Shown here in pieces: positions 54,467 to 63,243 of a DNA stretch of 64,000 nt. Within the stretch, counting starts at the first letter, position 1. Each line of letters opens with the position of its first letter. This DNA comes from Granulicella sp. L56 (GTDB taxonomy: Bacteria > Acidobacteriota > Terriglobia > Terriglobales > Acidobacteriaceae). The DNA is taken from the NCBI RefSeq assembly GCF_009765835.1, contig NZ_LMUS01000006.1:1198438-1262437 (forward strand). Reading direction: 5' to 3'. The notes under the pieces were generated by a model. That model was not told where the DNA came from. It did no database searches and saw nothing but the letters and a program-made list of their open reading frames with translations. The position numbers were made by a program, and so were the translations under genes.

Positions 54467-54631
54467 CTCTCTCAGTTTTATCGCGAGAGGCGCGTCGAAG
54501 GACCTGCGGTTCGTTCGAAGCACCAAAACTCCTGCAAGCTGAACGCGCTCCCGTGCTTGCGTTCGTCAGGAATCTTCATATAATTGGCAGCGCCTCAATT
54601 TACCGCAAAAAATTGTTGCCAGCCTCATAAA

Positions 54632-54643
54632 ACAAACGTTTGT
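54632..54643. promoter_or_regulatory. Perfect CG-centred palindrome upstream of CBM-like gene (LacI-type)
   Basis: ACAAACGTTTGT is a perfect 12-bp palindrome with the AACGTT core typical of LacI/GalR operators, 49 bases before the TTG start of the gene at 54692. Confidence 0.55.
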
Positions 54644-54691
54644 CTCAACAGTATTTCAGCTCAACGCTCAATCATTCGGAGGCAACTTCTT

Positions 54692-55405
54692 TTGCAAACC
54701 AGCACGCTGTACTTCCGCACTCCCCTGATCGTCGCTCTCGTGGCCACCACCTTCTCAGCATTCGCAGCCAGCCACCAAAAGACCTACAAGGGAATGCCCT
54801 ATCAGGACGATCACTTCCACGGAGTCCAAAGCATTCCCGGCCGCGTCCAATGCGCTTTCTACGATCGCGGCGGCGAAGGCGTCGCCTATCACGATACCGA
54901 CGCCAAAAATCTGGGCAGCGGAACTCTCAACCCAGCCGACGGAAGTTACCTGCACCAGTTCCGCATGGACGAAGGCGTAGACACCTCCTACACCAAGTTC
55001 CACAACCTCCAGCATCAGCCCGAGGTAATCGACAACAGCCCCTATGACCTCGTGCAGCCTACCGAAGACCAGCTCTACGTCGGATGGACCGAGCCCGGCG
55101 AATGGTTCAACATCACCGTGCAGGTCGCCCACGCAGGCCTTTACAGCGCCGACCTCTTCTACACCTCCAACCGCGGCGGAGCGATCTCAATCGATGTCAA
55201 TGGACAACCCGCCAGCGGCCCCCTGAACATCACATCCACCTTCAACGCCGCCGATCCGATCGCATGGCGTCAGTGGCACCACTGGAATCTCGCCCCCGCC
55301 ATCACGAAGCTCAAGCTCCCGGCAGGAAAGAGCGTCCTCACCATCCACATCCTCAAGGGCGGCAACATGAACCTCGCCTACTTCGACTTCAAACAAATTC
55401 ACTGA
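54692..55405 (+). CDS. Secreted carbohydrate-binding-module-like protein
   Basis: About 237 residues. The frame opens earlier but the TTG at 54692 is chosen because GGAGG lies nine bases upstream and it gives a proper signal peptide (MQTSTLYFRTPLIVALVATT, ending near FAAS). The mature part resembles a CBM6/CBM35-like beta-sandwich, the type found as the C-terminal half of exported sugar-binding proteins: VQCAFYDRGGEGVAYHDTD, LYVGWTEPGEWFNITVQV, GLYSADLFYTSNRGGAISID, KLPAGKSVLTIHIL and NLAYFDF. It has no catalytic domain, so it probably binds glycans outside the cell. A LacI-type palindrome upstream suggests sugar induction. Confidence 0.82.
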   Translation: MQTSTLYFRTPLIVALVATTFSAFAASHQKTYKGMPYQDDHFHGVQSIPGRVQCAFYDRGGEGVAYHDTDAKNLGSGTLNPADGSYLHQFRMDEGVDTSYTKFHNLQHQPEVIDNSPYDLVQPTEDQLYVGWTEPGEWFNITVQVAHAGLYSADLFYTSNRGGAISIDVNGQPASGPLNITSTFNAADPIAWRQWHHWNLAPAITKLKLPAGKSVLTIHILKGGNMNLAYFDFKQIH

Positions 55406-55463
55406 GGTCAGAGTGTCCTTCATATCGCACCGCAAAACTTAAATGCTCTACTGCGGAACAAAA

Positions 55464-55513
55464 GCACGTCATCTCGACCGGAGCGAAGCGCAGTGGAGAG
55501 ACCCCTGTATTTG
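55464..55513. repeat. Dispersed repeat GTCATCTCGACCGG, copy 2 (long form)
   Basis: GCACGTCATCTCGACCGG is followed by AGCGAAGC and then GCAGTGGAGAGACCCCTGTA and TTT. The second half is shared with the copy at 63063, the first half with both other copies. It is immediately downstream of the CBM-like gene. Confidence 0.8.
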
Positions 55514-55537
55514 CTTGCCACCCCAAACACCAACACC

Positions 55538-57751
55538 CTACTTCGTACTAGCCCGCTCCACCGGCAGCTTCACGCCGCTCAGACCAGCCTCGTATCTCGC
55601 CACGCCGCGATACAAACTCTCCGCCACCCGCTCGCGATACGCCGGCTCTTCCAGCTCCCGCGCGTCATTCGGATTCGTCACAAACGAGATCTCCGCCAGA
55701 ATCGAAGGCATATTCGCGCCAATCAGCACCACAAACGGAGCCTTCTTCACTCCGCGGTCCTTCAACCCCTCATTGCCCTTCTCCAGACCGCCATACAGAC
55801 TCTCCTGCACGTCCGTTGCAAACTCCCGCGACTCTGCAATCTTGTCCTTCAGGGCAATCTTCTTCACCAGATCGCTCAACTGGTGGATCGACTGGTCCGA
55901 GACCGCGTTCTCTCTCGCCGCCACTTCGAGCGCATCCAACTGGGTCGTAAAGTTCAGGTAGTACGTCTCCACACCGCGCGCGCTCTCATCCCGCGAAGAG
56001 TTCGCATGGATCGACAAAAACAGATCCGCCTGTGCTTTGTTCGCAATCGCCGTCCGCGTCTCCAGCGGAATGAACGTATCGTCCGACCGCGTATAGATGA
56101 TCTCCGCGCCCAGCCGTTCATGCAGCAGCTTGCCCAACCGCAGCGCCACATCCAGCACGACGTCCTTCTCTTCGATCCCGCCATACCCCAGCGTGCCCGA
56201 GTCGTGCCCGCCATGCCCTGCGTCGATCACGATGCGCCCAATCTTCAGCCCCAGCGCCCGTACCAGCGAAGTCTCCCCATCCGCCGTCGGCACCGCCGCC
56301 CGCGCCGGAAGGGCCCCGGCAACCTCGGCCTTGCTCCTCTTCGTCCTCCGCGTCGGGCTCACAGTATTATCCGGCCGCGCTTCAGCTGCCCCTGAATCCG
56401 GGTCCGTCACCACAGCAGAGATCGGCTGCGAGGTCGGCCTGTGCGTCGCCTCCACCCTCCCCGGCTGATCGCTCAACGAAGCCACTTCCACGAGGCTGTT
56501 CGACTTCGCCTCCACCGTATTCGGCACCGGCCGCGCCGTCGTCGCCTTCGTCACCACCGCAGTCTCCGGCGGAGCCGAAGCCGTCCTTGCCACCTCCGTC
56601 ACCGCACCCTGCTCCCCGCTTCCTCCATGAATGTCAATAATCAGGCGATAAGGATTCGGCAGCAAAAACGCCGAATACTCCGTCACATGATTCACATCCA
56701 GCACCACCCGCGTCATGTCGTTGGTGAACTGCGCTGCGCGGACGCGCTTCAAAAAACCGTCATCCGTCACCGTAAAGCTCTTCCCCACCAACTGCTGCGC
56801 CAGCCGCGTGCCATGCAGATCGAAGTAGATGCGATCAGGATTCGGCACCCTCGCCGCCTCATACGTCACGTCATCGCCCAGATCAATCGCCACCCGCGTA
56901 TAGTTTGGCGTCGACCAGTGCCGAATCCCGGTCACCTGCGCCAGCCCATGCCTCTTCTCCGCCGCTACATGTGTCGGACCAGCCTCCTCACCGACAACTG
57001 CTGTAACAGCCGCCTCTTTCACTGGAATTGCAGCCGGAGCTGGAGCATCCACCACATTCCGCGCCACCGTCTTCCGCGTCGTCACCTGCATCGGGGCAAA
57101 CGAACCGGCATCCGCGCTTCTGCCAGTCACAGCAGCCTGCTCCACGCCCTTCTGATCTTTCGCCCCTCGCGGCTGCTTCCTAAGCCCTATCCCCTGATCC
57201 CTGCCATTCAAAGAAGCCAAACCAGCCCGAGCCTCTTCCGCCTGCTCGCTCTTCGGATAATCCTTCATCAGCAGCGCATACTGCGTCCGCGCCCCGTCCG
57301 AATCATGCAGATCGTTCTCATAGATCTGCGCCTCGGCCAGCAGCGCTCCCACCCGCAGCGAACTCCCCGGATACTGCTTCCGCAAAAACTCATACTGCCC
57401 CACCGCATCCTGCAGCGCCTTCGCATCATGCGACCCGCGCCCCTGCTCCGTCAGCAACTCGGCTACGGCATTCACCGCGGCGGCGGCATAGGTATCTCCC
57501 GGCGTCTCGTGATAGATCGTGCGAAACCCATCCATCGCCTGCGCATACTCCGCCTTGGTCCGCGCTCCCGTCGGAATCGACTCCAGCTTCTCCCGCCCCT
57601 GCATCGCCTGCTGCCACGGCGTCAGCTCCACCCGGCGATGCACCGCCTTCCGAGTCTTAGCCGAAGCCCCCTGCACCATCGCGCAGCAGCAAAGCGCCAC
57701 CACGCAACCCCCACACAACCACCGCTGCTTCCGTATCCTCAGGCCCATCAT
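55538..57751 (-). CDS. N-acetylmuramoyl-L-alanine amidase (AmiC-like) with TPR and AMIN domains
   Basis: About 737 residues from the ATG at 57751, with another ATG directly after it and GAGAG in front. A signal segment (CGGCVVALCCCAMVQGASAK) leads to a TPR-type region (TRTQYALLMKDYPKSEQA-like helices), then an AMIN domain near residues 280-375 (VTGIRHWSTPNYTRVAIDLG, YSAFLLPNPYRLIIDIHG), a disordered linker and a C-terminal Amidase_3 domain from about residue 505. Zinc ligands and catalytic Glu appear in VIDAGHGGHDSG, GIEEKDVVLD, LFLSIHANSS and PSILAEISFVTN. It cleaves the bond between muramic acid and the peptide stem during cell separation. AMIN targets it to the septum or outer envelope. 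Confidence 0.95.
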   Translation of the reverse strand: MMGLRIRKQRWLCGGCVVALCCCAMVQGASAKTRKAVHRRVELTPWQQAMQGREKLESIPTGARTKAEYAQAMDGFRTIYHETPGDTYAAAAVNAVAELLTEQGRGSHDAKALQDAVGQYEFLRKQYPGSSLRVGALLAEAQIYENDLHDSDGARTQYALLMKDYPKSEQAEEARAGLASLNGRDQGIGLRKQPRGAKDQKGVEQAAVTGRSADAGSFAPMQVTTRKTVARNVVDAPAPAAIPVKEAAVTAVVGEEAGPTHVAAEKRHGLAQVTGIRHWSTPNYTRVAIDLGDDVTYEAARVPNPDRIYFDLHGTRLAQQLVGKSFTVTDDGFLKRVRAAQFTNDMTRVVLDVNHVTEYSAFLLPNPYRLIIDIHGGSGEQGAVTEVARTASAPPETAVVTKATTARPVPNTVEAKSNSLVEVASLSDQPGRVEATHRPTSQPISAVVTDPDSGAAEARPDNTVSPTRRTKRSKAEVAGALPARAAVPTADGETSLVRALGLKIGRIVIDAGHGGHDSGTLGYGGIEEKDVVLDVALRLGKLLHERLGAEIIYTRSDDTFIPLETRTAIANKAQADLFLSIHANSSRDESARGVETYYLNFTTQLDALEVAARENAVSDQSIHQLSDLVKKIALKDKIAESREFATDVQESLYGGLEKGNEGLKDRGVKKAPFVVLIGANMPSILAEISFVTNPNDARELEEPAYRERVAESLYRGVARYEAGLSGVKLPVERASTK

Positions 57752-57945
57752 CTCTCTAAAGTTTAAGAGAGCAAGCCCCCCAGCGCGTGTGAAAAGAACG
57801 GCAGTACTCCCCGCGATACCCCCACAAAAGCCGCAGTCGTTTAAAGATTTCCGATTAGACCTTATACATCCACTCATCGGTTTGGCCGCTGATGTTCACC
57901 CCAAGCAATCTACGTGCAGGCATACTTGCATACAGGAGAGTGACC

Positions 57946-58689
57946 ATGAACCGCAAGAAGTTATGGATAGCAGTGGCAGGCTGCGTTTTGTTCTCAGGTA
58001 TGGCACAGGCGCAGGCGACAAACACTTTGACACCGCAGGAGAAGCAGGACGGATGGCAGTTGCTGTTTAACGGTCAAGACCTGAAGGGATGGCACTCGTA
58101 CCTCCAGAAGGGAACGGGCACGGACTGGTCGGTGGTCGATGGTTCAATCCAATTGAAGAAGACCAACCAGGATCCGCCAGCCGACTTTGCGGACATCGTG
58201 ACGGACGGAGAATATACGAACTTCGATCTCAAGCTCGAGTGGAAGGCACGCCCCTGCATCGACAGCGGCGTGATGTTCTACGTGCATGAATCGCCCGAGT
58301 ACAAGGCCACCTACGATACGGGGATCGAGATGCAGATCGCGGACCTGGCTTGCACCGTTCAGGACAGCCGCATCCTGATGGAGCGCTCTGGCGATATCTT
58401 CGACATGATCTCGGACAAGATTGAATGGGTCAAAGACGCAGGGGAGTGGAACCAGTTTGAGATCATCGCGAACAACGGGCACCTGCAACTGTTTCAGAAC
58501 GGACACCAGGTGATCGAAACCCAGTTGTGGGACGACAACTGGAATCGGTTAATAGCGGGAACGAAGTTCGCCCGGATGCCGGGATACAGCAAGTACCACA
58601 CCGGACACATCTCGCTCCAGGGTACCGAGCCGAAAGGCGAACCAGGAGAGAAGATCTGGTTTCGGAACATCAAAATCAAGAAGCTGTAG
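57946..58689 (+). CDS. Secreted DUF1080 (3-keto-disaccharide hydrolase-like) protein
   Basis: About 247 residues from the ATG at 57946, with AGGAGAG seven bases upstream. An earlier ATG at 57892 is not needed. The signal peptide ends near AQAQA. The DUF1080 beta-jelly-roll is evident: DGWQLLFNGQDLKGWHSY, WSVVDGSIQL, FADIVTDGEYTNFDLKLEWK, DSGVMFYVHE, GIEMQIAD and GHISLQGTEPKGEPGEKIWF. Members hydrolyse 3-keto-disaccharides or bind glycans, often next to Gfo/Idh/MocA oxidoreductases that make the 3-keto sugar. Such an oxidoreductase lies convergently at 58969-60537, which supports this reading. Confidence 0.92.
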   Translation: MNRKKLWIAVAGCVLFSGMAQAQATNTLTPQEKQDGWQLLFNGQDLKGWHSYLQKGTGTDWSVVDGSIQLKKTNQDPPADFADIVTDGEYTNFDLKLEWKARPCIDSGVMFYVHESPEYKATYDTGIEMQIADLACTVQDSRILMERSGDIFDMISDKIEWVKDAGEWNQFEIIANNGHLQLFQNGHQVIETQLWDDNWNRLIAGTKFARMPGYSKYHTGHISLQGTEPKGEPGEKIWFRNIKIKKL

Positions 58690-58819
58690 ATCGGCAGTGC
58701 CATGCTATTCGTTACCGCCAGGTCTGGCCCCGATCTCGATTAGCACATAATCGCCAATTCACTGATTGAAGGTCAATGAGTGACACATACGCTGCATGGT
58801 AAGTAGAAATACCCTAAAC

Positions 58820-58849
58820 ACAAGGGCCGCTTGAATGAGCGGCCCTTGT
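58820..58849. terminator. Hairpin terminator downstream of rpsA-tail remnant
   Basis: A perfect 12-bp stem (58820-58831 with 58838-58849) with a 6-base loop. On the minus strand it is followed by GTTTAGGG. It lies 21 bases beyond the stop of the rpsA-like tail, nearly the same spacing as between the true rpsA stop and its terminator. Confidence 0.6.
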
Positions 58850-58870
58850 CCTGAATTACTGCGACCGAGC

Positions 58871-58918
58871 TTACTCGCGCTCAGACCGCTTCCAGTTAGT
58901 CAGGTCGTCAAGCGTGGG
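58871..58918 (-). pseudogene. Duplicated 3' end of rpsA (C-terminal tail remnant)
   Basis: Reads PTLDDLTNWKRSERE and stop, against TTLGDLINWKRSERE and stop in intact rpsA. The DNA at 58867-58897 is identical over 31 bases to 60670-60700, and similarity continues beyond both ends. No further S1 sequence is present, so it is a fragment and not a gene. It is in direct orientation with rpsA and the Gfo/Idh gene lies between the two copies. Confidence 0.85.
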
Positions 58919-58968
58919 GCGGTAATTATCAGGTTAATGCCTATTCGGCTTTGCCAAAGAGAAGTCCA

Positions 58969-60537
58969 TTACGAAAGGGCCCAGCCGGAACGGTCTTGCC
59001 GCCGTATAAACGGTGCCGCCTGAGGGCAATTTTTCGCAACCATCTTCGGCCCGTCCCATTCGATCTTCTGGCCAGTGCGCAAGGACACGCATCCCAGCAG
59101 CATGATCTCCGTGAGACGTGCGCCGACGTCAAAGCGCGAGTAGCACATCTCCGGCTTGTTTTCCTTGATGGCAGTGAGCCACTCCTGCGCATGGGCAACA
59201 ACGAGATTTCCCGGATGAGGGTTGCGAGGAATCCGCTCCGGATAGTGCGCCATCGCCGGGTGTTCGAGATAGTGGGTGAACTTTTCTTCACCCTTCAGCT
59301 TGATGAAGAAATTCGTCCCATAGTCGTCCGGTAAAAAGACTGTGCCTCCGTCGCCGATCAGCAGGCAACCGCTATCGGGAATCTTGCCCTGCAGCGCGAG
59401 GATGTCGGCAGTCAGCTCCACCGGCGGCTTGTTGGTCAGGTCATGGCCGCCACGAAGCGCCGGATCAGGTTGCCCGCCGTCGTACCAGAAGAGAGTCACT
59501 GCATCGTGCTCAATCGTTCTGTCATGGTGGAACAGATGCGGATGCTCGAGGGGAATGTGGCCCTTGCGCTTGGGAAAAGCGAAGCGGATTTTGGAGCCGA
59601 CGGGATACGATTCCTTGTTTATCTTTCCGAAAGGCATCGCTTCAATCTCCGTCGGGTAAGCGAGATCTAAAGCGCGAAACGGCACATTGACCGTGTGGCA
59701 TGCCATGTCGCCCAGCGCACCGGTGCCGAAATCCTGCCAACCACGCCAGTTAAACGGCTCGTAAATTCCATCTCGATCCTTTGGGTTCCGACTGCCGATA
59801 TAGGGCCGCATGGGAGCAGGGCCAATCCACATATCCCAATCTAATGTCGCAGGAACCGGGTCTTGTCCAGCCGGACGCTCCATTGCCTGCTGCCAAATGG
59901 GGCGGTTCGTCCAGACGTGAACCTCATGCACTTGTCCGATGAGTCCGTCCTGGATCGTCTCCACCGCGCGGCGCAGACCGTCCGAGGCGCTGCCCTGATT
60001 GCCCATCTGCGTAACAAGTTTTTTCTCGTGGGCCATCTTCCGCAGATAGCGCGCCTCATAGATCGTTTGCGTCAGCGGCTTCTGGCAAAATACGGCCTTC
60101 TTCCTCTTCATCGCCATCGACACTGCGATCGCATGCATATGGTCCGGCGTCGAAACTGTCACCGCATCGATCCGGTCGCCCATCTGGTCCAGCATCTGCC
60201 GAAAATCGTTGTAAAACTTGGCGCTGGGATATTTTTTCGTCTGGGTCTCATAAGCCGTGGAACCTGAATCCACATCGCACAACGCGACGATGTTCTCGCT
60301 GGCGCAGGCATCCGTGTCGCTCCGGCCTTTGCCGCCGATCCCGATGCAGGCGATGTTCAACTTGCTATTGAGGTTCTGCCCGCGCAAAAGTGCAGGTGCG
60401 CCAAACGCGAGCACCCCGGCAGCCAGAGAAGTAGTTTTGATAAATTCACGGCGGTCGACACGCGAGAGTTCGGCGGTCTCACCAGTTTTCAGAGAGGGCA
60501 GTTTTTCGGATGGTTTGGACACGCGCCCATGATACAT
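58969..60537 (-). CDS. Tat-exported Gfo/Idh/MocA-family oxidoreductase
   Basis: About 522 residues from the ATG at 60537, and the first residues before the twin-arginine motif are uncertain. DRREFIKTTSLAAGVLAFG is a Tat signal, so the protein folds with its NAD(P) before export. The Rossmann start is NIACIGIGGKGRSDTD, followed by VSTPDHMHA and CQKPLT (Lys of the EKP-like motif). Such enzymes oxidise or reduce sugar hydroxyls, often at C3, and pair with DUF1080 hydrolases, one of which is convergent at 57946. The gene is flanked by direct copies of the rpsA 3' end. Confidence 0.92.
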   Translation of the reverse strand: MYHGRVSKPSEKLPSLKTGETAELSRVDRREFIKTTSLAAGVLAFGAPALLRGQNLNSKLNIACIGIGGKGRSDTDACASENIVALCDVDSGSTAYETQTKKYPSAKFYNDFRQMLDQMGDRIDAVTVSTPDHMHAIAVSMAMKRKKAVFCQKPLTQTIYEARYLRKMAHEKKLVTQMGNQGSASDGLRRAVETIQDGLIGQVHEVHVWTNRPIWQQAMERPAGQDPVPATLDWDMWIGPAPMRPYIGSRNPKDRDGIYEPFNWRGWQDFGTGALGDMACHTVNVPFRALDLAYPTEIEAMPFGKINKESYPVGSKIRFAFPKRKGHIPLEHPHLFHHDRTIEHDAVTLFWYDGGQPDPALRGGHDLTNKPPVELTADILALQGKIPDSGCLLIGDGGTVFLPDDYGTNFFIKLKGEEKFTHYLEHPAMAHYPERIPRNPHPGNLVVAHAQEWLTAIKENKPEMCYSRFDVGARLTEIMLLGCVSLRTGQKIEWDGPKMVAKNCPQAAPFIRRQDRSGWALS

Positions 60538-60624
60538 TGCCCAGCGCTGACGCCAGCCTTTCAAGGCCCTCTCCTTGCGGTCAGCCCTTCCAAAACCCAG
60601 AGTTACCCAAAGACTTCTTAAAGC

Positions 60625-60650
60625 AAAAGGGCCGTCCCTAAGGACGGCCC
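60625..60650 (-). terminator. Rho-independent terminator of rpsA
   Basis: A perfect 9-bp stem (60629-60637 with 60642-60650) with a 4-base loop is followed on the minus strand by TTTTGCTTT. It lies 24 bases past the rpsA stop. Confidence 0.92.
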
Positions 60651-60673
60651 CTCCATATTTACTGCGACTGAGC

Positions 60674-62677
60674 TTACTCGCGCTCAGACCGCTTCCAGTT
60701 GATCAGATCGCCCAGCGTCGTGCTGCTGCTCGACGAGGAGGAAGAAGAAGACGAACCCGAGTTGTTGCCCTTCGGCGACTTCTCGCGCTCCTTGTAGCTC
60801 TCCACCTCGGCGCGGCTGGCTTCTTCGCCAACTGCCCGAATGCTGAGACCGACCTTCTTCTCTTCCTGATTCATCTTGACGATCTTGAACTCGTGCTCCG
60901 AGTCCACATCCATCGACACCGGCTGGTGATTCGCATCGACCGCCTCGGAGACGTGGCACAGGCCCTCGACTCCTTCCGCAATCTCAACGAAGGCACCAAA
61001 CTGCGCCGTGCGCAGAATCTTGCCCTTGATGACGTCGCCAATCCGGTGCTGCGCGAAGAACGTGTCCCACACATCCGGCTGAAGCTGCTTGACGCCCAGC
61101 GACAAGCGGCGGTTCTCGGGCTCAACGCCCAGAACGATCGCCTTCACCTTCTCGCCCTTCTTCAGTACCTCCGAAGGATGCTTGATGCGCTTGGTCCAGC
61201 TCAGGTTCGAGACATGCACCAGGCCATCGATTCCATCTTCGATCTCGATGAACGCGCCGAAGTCGGTCAGGTTGCGAACACGGCCCTCGATGATGGCGCC
61301 GGTCGGATACTTGTCCTCCAACTGCTCCCAGGGATTGTCCTGCAACTGCTTCATGCCCAGCGAGATGCGGCGGTCGTTCGGGTTCACGCTCAGAATGATC
61401 GTGTCTACCTCATCGCCCGGCTTCACCATCTTCGACGGATGCTTCATCCGCTTACTCCATGTCATCTCAGACACGTGAACCAGACCCTCGATGCCCTGCT
61501 CCAGCTCGACAAACGCGCCGTAGTCGGTGACAGAGAGCACGCGGCCGCGAACCTGCGCCCCAATCGGGTAGCGCTCAATCGCGTCCAGCCACGGGTCAGG
61601 CGTCAACTGCTTGAAGCCCAGCGAAACCCGCTGCTTGTCCTTGTCGAACTTCAGCACCTTCACCTGGATCTCGTCGCCGACGTTCACCAGGTCACGCGGA
61701 TGCGTCAACCGGCCCCAGCTCATGTCGGTGATGTGCAGCAGGCCATCAAGGCCGCCCATATCCACGAACGCGCCGTAGTCGGTCAGGTTCTTGACCGTTC
61801 CGGTCAGAACGCTTCCCTCTTCCAGAGTCGACAGCGTAACCGACTTCTTGGCATTCTGGTCTTCTTCGAGCAGTTCCTTCCGGCTGATGACAACATTGCC
61901 GCGCTTCTTGTTCAGCTTAATGACGCGGACTTCGATCTCGGTGCCGATGTAGCCGTCCAAATTGCGGACGGGGCGAACCTCGACCTGCGATCCCGGCAGA
62001 AACGCCTTGATGCCGATGTCCACGGTCAGACCGCCCTTGACGCGGCTGAGGACCATGCCCTTGACGGGGGTCTTCTCGTTGGCGGCAAGCTCCAGCTTGT
62101 CCCAGACTTTATGGCGCAACGCCTTCTCGTAGCTGACGAGATAGCCGCCCTCAGCCTCTTCACGCTCAACCACAACCTCAACGGTGTCGCCAACCTGGAA
62201 CTTCGGTGCGCCATTAATATCCAGCACCTGAGCCAGAGGAATCAAACCTTCAGACTTGAGCCCGATATCAATAACGACATGCTTGTCCGTCAGCTTGAGG
62301 ACGGTTCCGGTGACGATGACCTCTTCGGCGGTCATGTTCTGAGCGGCAGCGGCATCAGCAGCCTGCTCGCGGTCAAAACTTGCCAGCGCAGCCGCGAAAT
62401 CGGCGGCATCGTAGTTCAGGTCGTCATCAGCGGACTCTTCGCCTGCGGCAGCCGTAACGGTTGCAACGTGGCCAGATTCCGCGCTCTCGTGAGCAGAGGC
62501 TTCATTGCTCGGGGCGGCGTCATGACCAGCAGTTTCAGGGGCAGACTCATGCTGTTGGGTTGAGGTGGATTCGGAAGACAGGTCGGCGTGTGCCGCTGTC
62601 GCTTCGGGCGCTAGGGTTTCCAGTTCGGTGGTCAGGGGTTTGCTCTCGGTGTGTTCAGGATTATGGTCGTCTACCAT
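60674..62677 (-). CDS. rpsA: 30S ribosomal protein S1
   Basis: About 667 residues from the ATG at 62677. An ATG at 62710 and a TTG at 62749 are alternatives, and none has a strong Shine-Dalgarno, which is usual for S1. A long acidic Ala/Glu/Ser-rich N-terminal extension of about 115 residues precedes six S1 RNA-binding repeats, recognisable by repeated LTDYGAFVDM, VTDYGAFVEL, LTDFGAFIEI and TAQFGAFVEI segments. The tail has a run of serines (GSSSSSSSSSSSST) before NWKRSERE. S1 binds mRNA on the small subunit and starts translation. It is longer than the 557-residue E. coli form because of the extensions. The gene carries its own terminator. Confidence 0.96.
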   Translation of the reverse strand: MVDDHNPEHTESKPLTTELETLAPEATAAHADLSSESTSTQQHESAPETAGHDAAPSNEASAHESAESGHVATVTAAAGEESADDDLNYDAADFAAALASFDREQAADAAAAQNMTAEEVIVTGTVLKLTDKHVVIDIGLKSEGLIPLAQVLDINGAPKFQVGDTVEVVVEREEAEGGYLVSYEKALRHKVWDKLELAANEKTPVKGMVLSRVKGGLTVDIGIKAFLPGSQVEVRPVRNLDGYIGTEIEVRVIKLNKKRGNVVISRKELLEEDQNAKKSVTLSTLEEGSVLTGTVKNLTDYGAFVDMGGLDGLLHITDMSWGRLTHPRDLVNVGDEIQVKVLKFDKDKQRVSLGFKQLTPDPWLDAIERYPIGAQVRGRVLSVTDYGAFVELEQGIEGLVHVSEMTWSKRMKHPSKMVKPGDEVDTIILSVNPNDRRISLGMKQLQDNPWEQLEDKYPTGAIIEGRVRNLTDFGAFIEIEDGIDGLVHVSNLSWTKRIKHPSEVLKKGEKVKAIVLGVEPENRRLSLGVKQLQPDVWDTFFAQHRIGDVIKGKILRTAQFGAFVEIAEGVEGLCHVSEAVDANHQPVSMDVDSEHEFKIVKMNQEEKKVGLSIRAVGEEASRAEVESYKEREKSPKGNNSGSSSSSSSSSSSTTLGDLINWKRSERE

Positions 62678-62950
62678 GATGAATGCGGACTCCGGGATCC
62701 AAGGATCCATTCCATCGCGGGCGGCGCTTGTTTCGGGAGCAATCAGCAATCCAAGAAGGACGCTGGTTGGTTCTGAATCCCCGGTACAGCTTCGGCAGGT
62801 AGGAATGAACTACTTCTAGCAGAGGAGCGGCTGCACTTGGGTCCCACACGCAGTGGCTCACCTAAAAGCATAGAACTTTGAGTGCCATACGTCAACCAAT
62901 GCCCTCTCCAGAAGCACTAAATCCGCAAACCGGCTACGAATTTTAATAAT

Positions 62951-63212
62951 CGACCACGGATGGACGCGGACCGAAGCTTAACACCGATCTACACCGATGC
63001 CACCGATTTAAAACGATAAGAACTGATCCTCTCGACCCCGCCAATCAAAACCCCGCAAAACACACGTCATCTCGACCGGAGGCGGCGTTTTTGCCGCCGC
63101 AGTGGAGAGACCCCTGTATTTCGCACTTGTCGTTGCCCTTTTTTGATCGGTGGCATCGGTGTAGATCGGTGTTAAGCCTTTATCCGTGTTGATCCGCGTC
63201 CATCCGTGGTCG
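62951..63212. repeat. 262-bp inverted-repeat element with nested dispersed repeat
   Basis: Left arms 62951-62970 (20 bp) and 62978-63007 (30 bp) are exact reverse complements of 63193-63212 and 63146-63175. The arms contain a CACCGAT sub-motif repeated inside. The 138-base centre holds the third copy of the GTCATCTCGACCGG repeat. No open frame is present. It lies between the rpsA promoter region and the HIT gene, and the rest of this 566-base gap shows nothing else. Confidence 0.88.
63063..63122. repeat. Dispersed repeat GTCATCTCGACCGG, copy 3, with internal hairpin
   Basis: CACGTCATCTCGACCGGAG, then GGCGGCGTTTTTGCCGCC in place of the CGAAGC of copy 2, then the shared GCAGTGGAGAGACCCCTGTA and TTT. 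The replaced part forms a small GGCGGC/GCCGCC hairpin. Confidence 0.8.
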
Positions 63213-63243
63213 GCCCTTAAGTGGCGTCGTTATACTCCCTTCT

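Noticed and set aside
60575..62563. A 662-codon open frame antisense to rpsA
   Set aside because: It lies wholly opposite the S1 repeats and its product merely reflects them; no Shine-Dalgarno or known domain.
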